Below are positions 61,896 to 64,000 of a stretch of DNA of 64,000 nucleotides, piece by piece. A program made the position numbers and the translations under genes. This DNA is from Flammeovirgaceae bacterium UBA7330 (GTDB lineage Bacteria > Bacteroidota > Bacteroidia > Cytophagales > Cyclobacteriaceae): positions 86,045 to 150,044 of the forward strand of contig DKPQ01000003.1 in the NCBI GenBank assembly GCA_002471275.1, read 5' to 3'. How positions within the stretch are numbered: position 1 is the stretch's first letter; each line of letters starts with the position of its first letter. The notes beneath the pieces are model-generated. The model was not told the DNA's origin, made no database searches, and saw only the letters and a list, made by a program, of their open reading frames with translations.

Positions 61896-63434
61896 ATGAG
61901 ACCTCTTTTCACCCTACTCCTCATTTCATTGCTATGGACGAGCGTCCGGGCACAGGAAGCCGTTCTTTCTCTGAACATTGATAAAGACCAGCCTATCATC
62001 AGCAAGCACATCTATGGCCATTTCTCCGAGCACCTGGGTAGATGTGTATATGATGGATTTTGGGTAGATGAAAACATGGATGTGCAGAAAAAGGATCGCA
62101 TCAGGTTAGATGTGGTGGAAGCCCTGAAGAAAATCAACATTCCCAACTTGCGTTGGCCGGGTGGATGTTTTGCCGATGAGTATCACTGGAGAGACGGGAT
62201 CGGTCCGCGAGACCAGCGTCCGAGCATGGTCAATACCCACTGGGGAATGGGTGTGGAAGATAACAGCTTTGGGACGCATGAGTTCCTGGAGCTGTGCGAC
62301 CTGTTGGACACGGAGCCTTATATCGCTGCGAATGTGGGAAGCGGCACCGTAAAAGAGATGAATGACTGGATCGAGTATGTGAACTATAATGGGGAATCTA
62401 CCCTGGCAAAGCTACGAGCAGAAAACGGTCACCCTGAACCCTATAACGTAGCCTTCTGGGGCATAGGCAATGAAAGCTGGGGCTGTGGTGGCAACATGAC
62501 CGTTGAGTACTTCGCTGATGTATACAAGCGCTACGCGACTTATGCCAAAAGCTATCCCGGCGCACCCATCAAAAGGATCGCCTCTGGGGCAAACTCTGCT
62601 GATTATCACTGGACCGAGGTGATGATGAAAGAGGCTCGAAGGCACATGTGGGGTATCTCTGTTCACTATTACACCATCCCTACTGGTAACTGGGGAGCAA
62701 AGGGATCAGCTACCAGCTTCACGGAAGCAGAGTATTTCAACACCATGAAAAACTGCCTGTTTATGGACGAGTTGTTGGATAAGCACATAGCCATCATGGA
62801 TCGCTATGACCCTGAAAAAAAGGTGGCGCTGGCGGTGGACGAGTGGGGCATCTGGACAGATGCTGAACCAGGCACCAATACCAGCTTCCTTTATCAGCAA
62901 AACAGCCTGCGTGATGCGCTAATTGCAGCCACGCAATTGAATTCCTTCAACAACCGGGCAGACCGGATCCGGATGGCTAACCTCGCACAAACAGTTAATG
63001 TATTGCAGGCATTGATCCTCACAGACAAAGAAAAAATGCTCCTCACGCCTACTTACCATGTCTTTGATTTGTATCAAGTTCATCAGGATGCACAACTGAT
63101 CCCCTTTTCGATCAGCACACCTGATTATGTGAATGGGGATAAAAAACTCCCGGCAGTGAATGTCTCAGCATCCCTGGACAAGAATGGAAAAGTGCACATC
63201 ACCCTGGTCAACATCGATCCAAATAAATCGATCACAATTAAAAGTGCGGTAAATGGTATCGATTGGAAAAAGGTTTCCGGGAAGGTGCTGACATCAGGAA
63301 AGGTGACAGACATCAATAAATTCGATCAGCCAGAAACGGTAACACCGGCCATATTTAACGGAGCCAAAAAGACAAAGGATGGGTTAAGTGTTGAGCTGCC
63401 AGCCAAGTCAGTGGTGATGCTGGAGCTGGAGTAG
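61896..63434 (+). CDS. Secreted alpha-L-arabinofuranosidase (GH51)
   Basis: A 512-residue retaining glycosidase releasing arabinofuranose from arabinan or arabinogalactan. A type I signal (residues 1-20, ending SVRAQ) sends it to the periplasm, unlike cytosolic GH51 enzymes. The acid/base is E193 (WGIGNESWG) and the nucleophile E316 (ALAVDEWGIW). WRWPGG-type NLRWPGGCFADEYHWRDGIG is family-diagnostic. A C-terminal beta-sandwich ends VVMLELE. Carries its own AraR-like site, divergent from LacI. With AraBDA and the transporter it forms an arabinose pathway from polymer to xylulose 5-phosphate. Confidence 0.94.
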   Translation: MRPLFTLLLISLLWTSVRAQEAVLSLNIDKDQPIISKHIYGHFSEHLGRCVYDGFWVDENMDVQKKDRIRLDVVEALKKINIPNLRWPGGCFADEYHWRDGIGPRDQRPSMVNTHWGMGVEDNSFGTHEFLELCDLLDTEPYIAANVGSGTVKEMNDWIEYVNYNGESTLAKLRAENGHPEPYNVAFWGIGNESWGCGGNMTVEYFADVYKRYATYAKSYPGAPIKRIASGANSADYHWTEVMMKEARRHMWGISVHYYTIPTGNWGAKGSATSFTEAEYFNTMKNCLFMDELLDKHIAIMDRYDPEKKVALAVDEWGIWTDAEPGTNTSFLYQQNSLRDALIAATQLNSFNNRADRIRMANLAQTVNVLQALILTDKEKMLLTPTYHVFDLYQVHQDAQLIPFSISTPDYVNGDKKLPAVNVSASLDKNGKVHITLVNIDPNKSITIKSAVNGIDWKKVSGKVLTSGKVTDINKFDQPETVTPAIFNGAKKTKDGLSVELPAKSVVMLELE

Positions 63435-63484
63435 ATTATCCTGGTATGTTTGTTTGCCTCCGACAGCATTTAGGCAAATCCCAG

Positions 63485-63532
63485 TTGGTGTCTCACCAAT
63501 CTATATAATAGTTGGTCGGTGAGACACCGACC
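63485..63532. repeat. Paired palindromes (inverted pair)
   Basis: Two small hairpins, TTGGTG-tct-CACCAA (63485-63499) and GGTCGGTG-aga-CACCGACC (about 63514-63531). The cores GGTGTCTCACC (63487-63497) and GGTGAGACACC (63518-63528) are also perfect inverted repeats of each other. It lies after the GH51 stop and may serve as its terminator without a strong T-run, or be a small dispersed repeat. Confidence 0.55.
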
Positions 63533-63697
63533 ATGGTTAATTGGTGAGTAGACTGAAGGGGCATTTAACGAACATTTTGAACGTACTCTTGTGGAGGGTC
63601 AGGGCGAAACACTTGAAGCAACCTTGTTTGGAGGTTTTTTTAAATATCATGCTATAGGTTAATATTACGACTCGTTTATAACCCTAACCTGAATAAT

Positions 63698-64000
63698 ATG
63701 AAAAGCTGGAACCTGGAAAACAAAAAAGCATTGGTCACAGGAGGATCCAAAGGGATCGGATATGCGGCGGTGTTACAGTTTCTAAAGCTTGGTGCTGAGG
63801 TAATCTTCACAGCCCGGAACGAAGATGAAATTGAATCAGTAGCATCGGACTTGCAATCGCAGGGTTTTAAAGTGACTGGCATCAAAGCGGAAGTGACTGA
63901 TGAAGCTGATACTGCCAGGATTCGTAAACTGATTGAAGAAAAGTGGGGTCGGCTGGACATCTTGTTTAATAACGCCGGCGGACCCGTTGGCGCTCCATTA
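63698..64000 (+). CDS. Short-chain dehydrogenase/reductase, N-terminal part
   Basis: 101 codons are in view; the gene runs off the window. The N-terminal Rossmann motif TGGSKGIG is at residues 14-21, and NNAGGP near residue 92 marks the classical SDR cofactor fold; TAR at about residues 38-40 suggests NADPH preference, tropinone-reductase-like. Given the KDPGal aldolase and DgoK genes it may oxidise or reduce a sugar acid or sugar, but the substrate part is missing. ATG at 63698 begins directly before the conserved region. Confidence 0.85.
   Translation, partial: MKSWNLENKKALVTGGSKGIGYAAVLQFLKLGAEVIFTARNEDEIESVASDLQSQGFKVTGIKAEVTDEADTARIRKLIEEKWGRLDILFNNAGGPVGAPL

Overview
The window comes from a Bacteroidota bacterium, probably marine and feeding on algal polysaccharide. 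The evidence is three ECF sigma / FecR anti-sigma / SusC(/SusD) modules, many lipoprotein signal peptides, seven intact sulfatases, a Bacteroidota-type AraR (Nudix fold plus winged helix) and weak Shine-Dalgarno sites. I see no tRNA, rRNA, CRISPR array, transposase or integrase. The order cannot be fixed from the sequence alone.

Layout. Almost everything from 47.8 kb down to 1 is on the minus strand. From right to left: (i) 47.8-42.4 kb, a tight four-gene operon of two sulfatases, a five-bladed-propeller glycosidase and an (alpha/alpha)6 glycosidase. (ii) 42.2-35.5 kb, sigma-FecR-SusC-SusD ending in an intrinsic terminator. (iii) 35.2-9.7 kb, sigma-FecR-SusC-SusD, then three tandem ~1,090-residue FG-GAP/ASPIC-UnbV lipoproteins with a small unknown lipoprotein among them, a vanadate-site PAP2/haloperoxidase-like lipoprotein, a sulfatase, a sulfatase-GH78 rhamnosidase fusion and a DUF5060 glycosidase-like protein. 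(iv) 9.7-3.6 kb, a repeat-rich tract with only two genes (a sulfatase and a double NTF2-fold lipoprotein) among hairpin-forming noncoding repeats and two minisatellites. (v) 3.6 kb to the left edge, a sulfatase and a third sigma-FecR-SusC start cut by the window.

The right part, 47.9-64 kb, handles the sugars. A divergent araBDA-transporter operon and araR share an intergenic operator. A KDPGal-type aldolase and a 2-dehydro-3-deoxygalactonokinase form a second sugar-acid pair. Further genes are a pirin, a sulfatase with a relic of a second one, a second haloperoxidase-like protein, a LacI regulator, a secreted GH51 arabinofuranosidase with the same operator motif as araB/araR, and the start of an SDR.

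How it fits together (inference): surface sulfatases and glycosidases trim a sulfated polysaccharide containing arabinose, probably rhamnose and perhaps galactose, such as green-algal sulfated arabinogalactans or rhamnans. SusC/D pairs import the fragments. AraBDA and the KDPGal pair catabolise the sugars, and sigma/FecR, AraR and LacI sense substrate.

The two least explained signals are the SusCD-linked UnbV trio with its haloperoxidase-like partner, and a dispersed noncoding element whose four copies keep one long stem paired by compensatory base changes.
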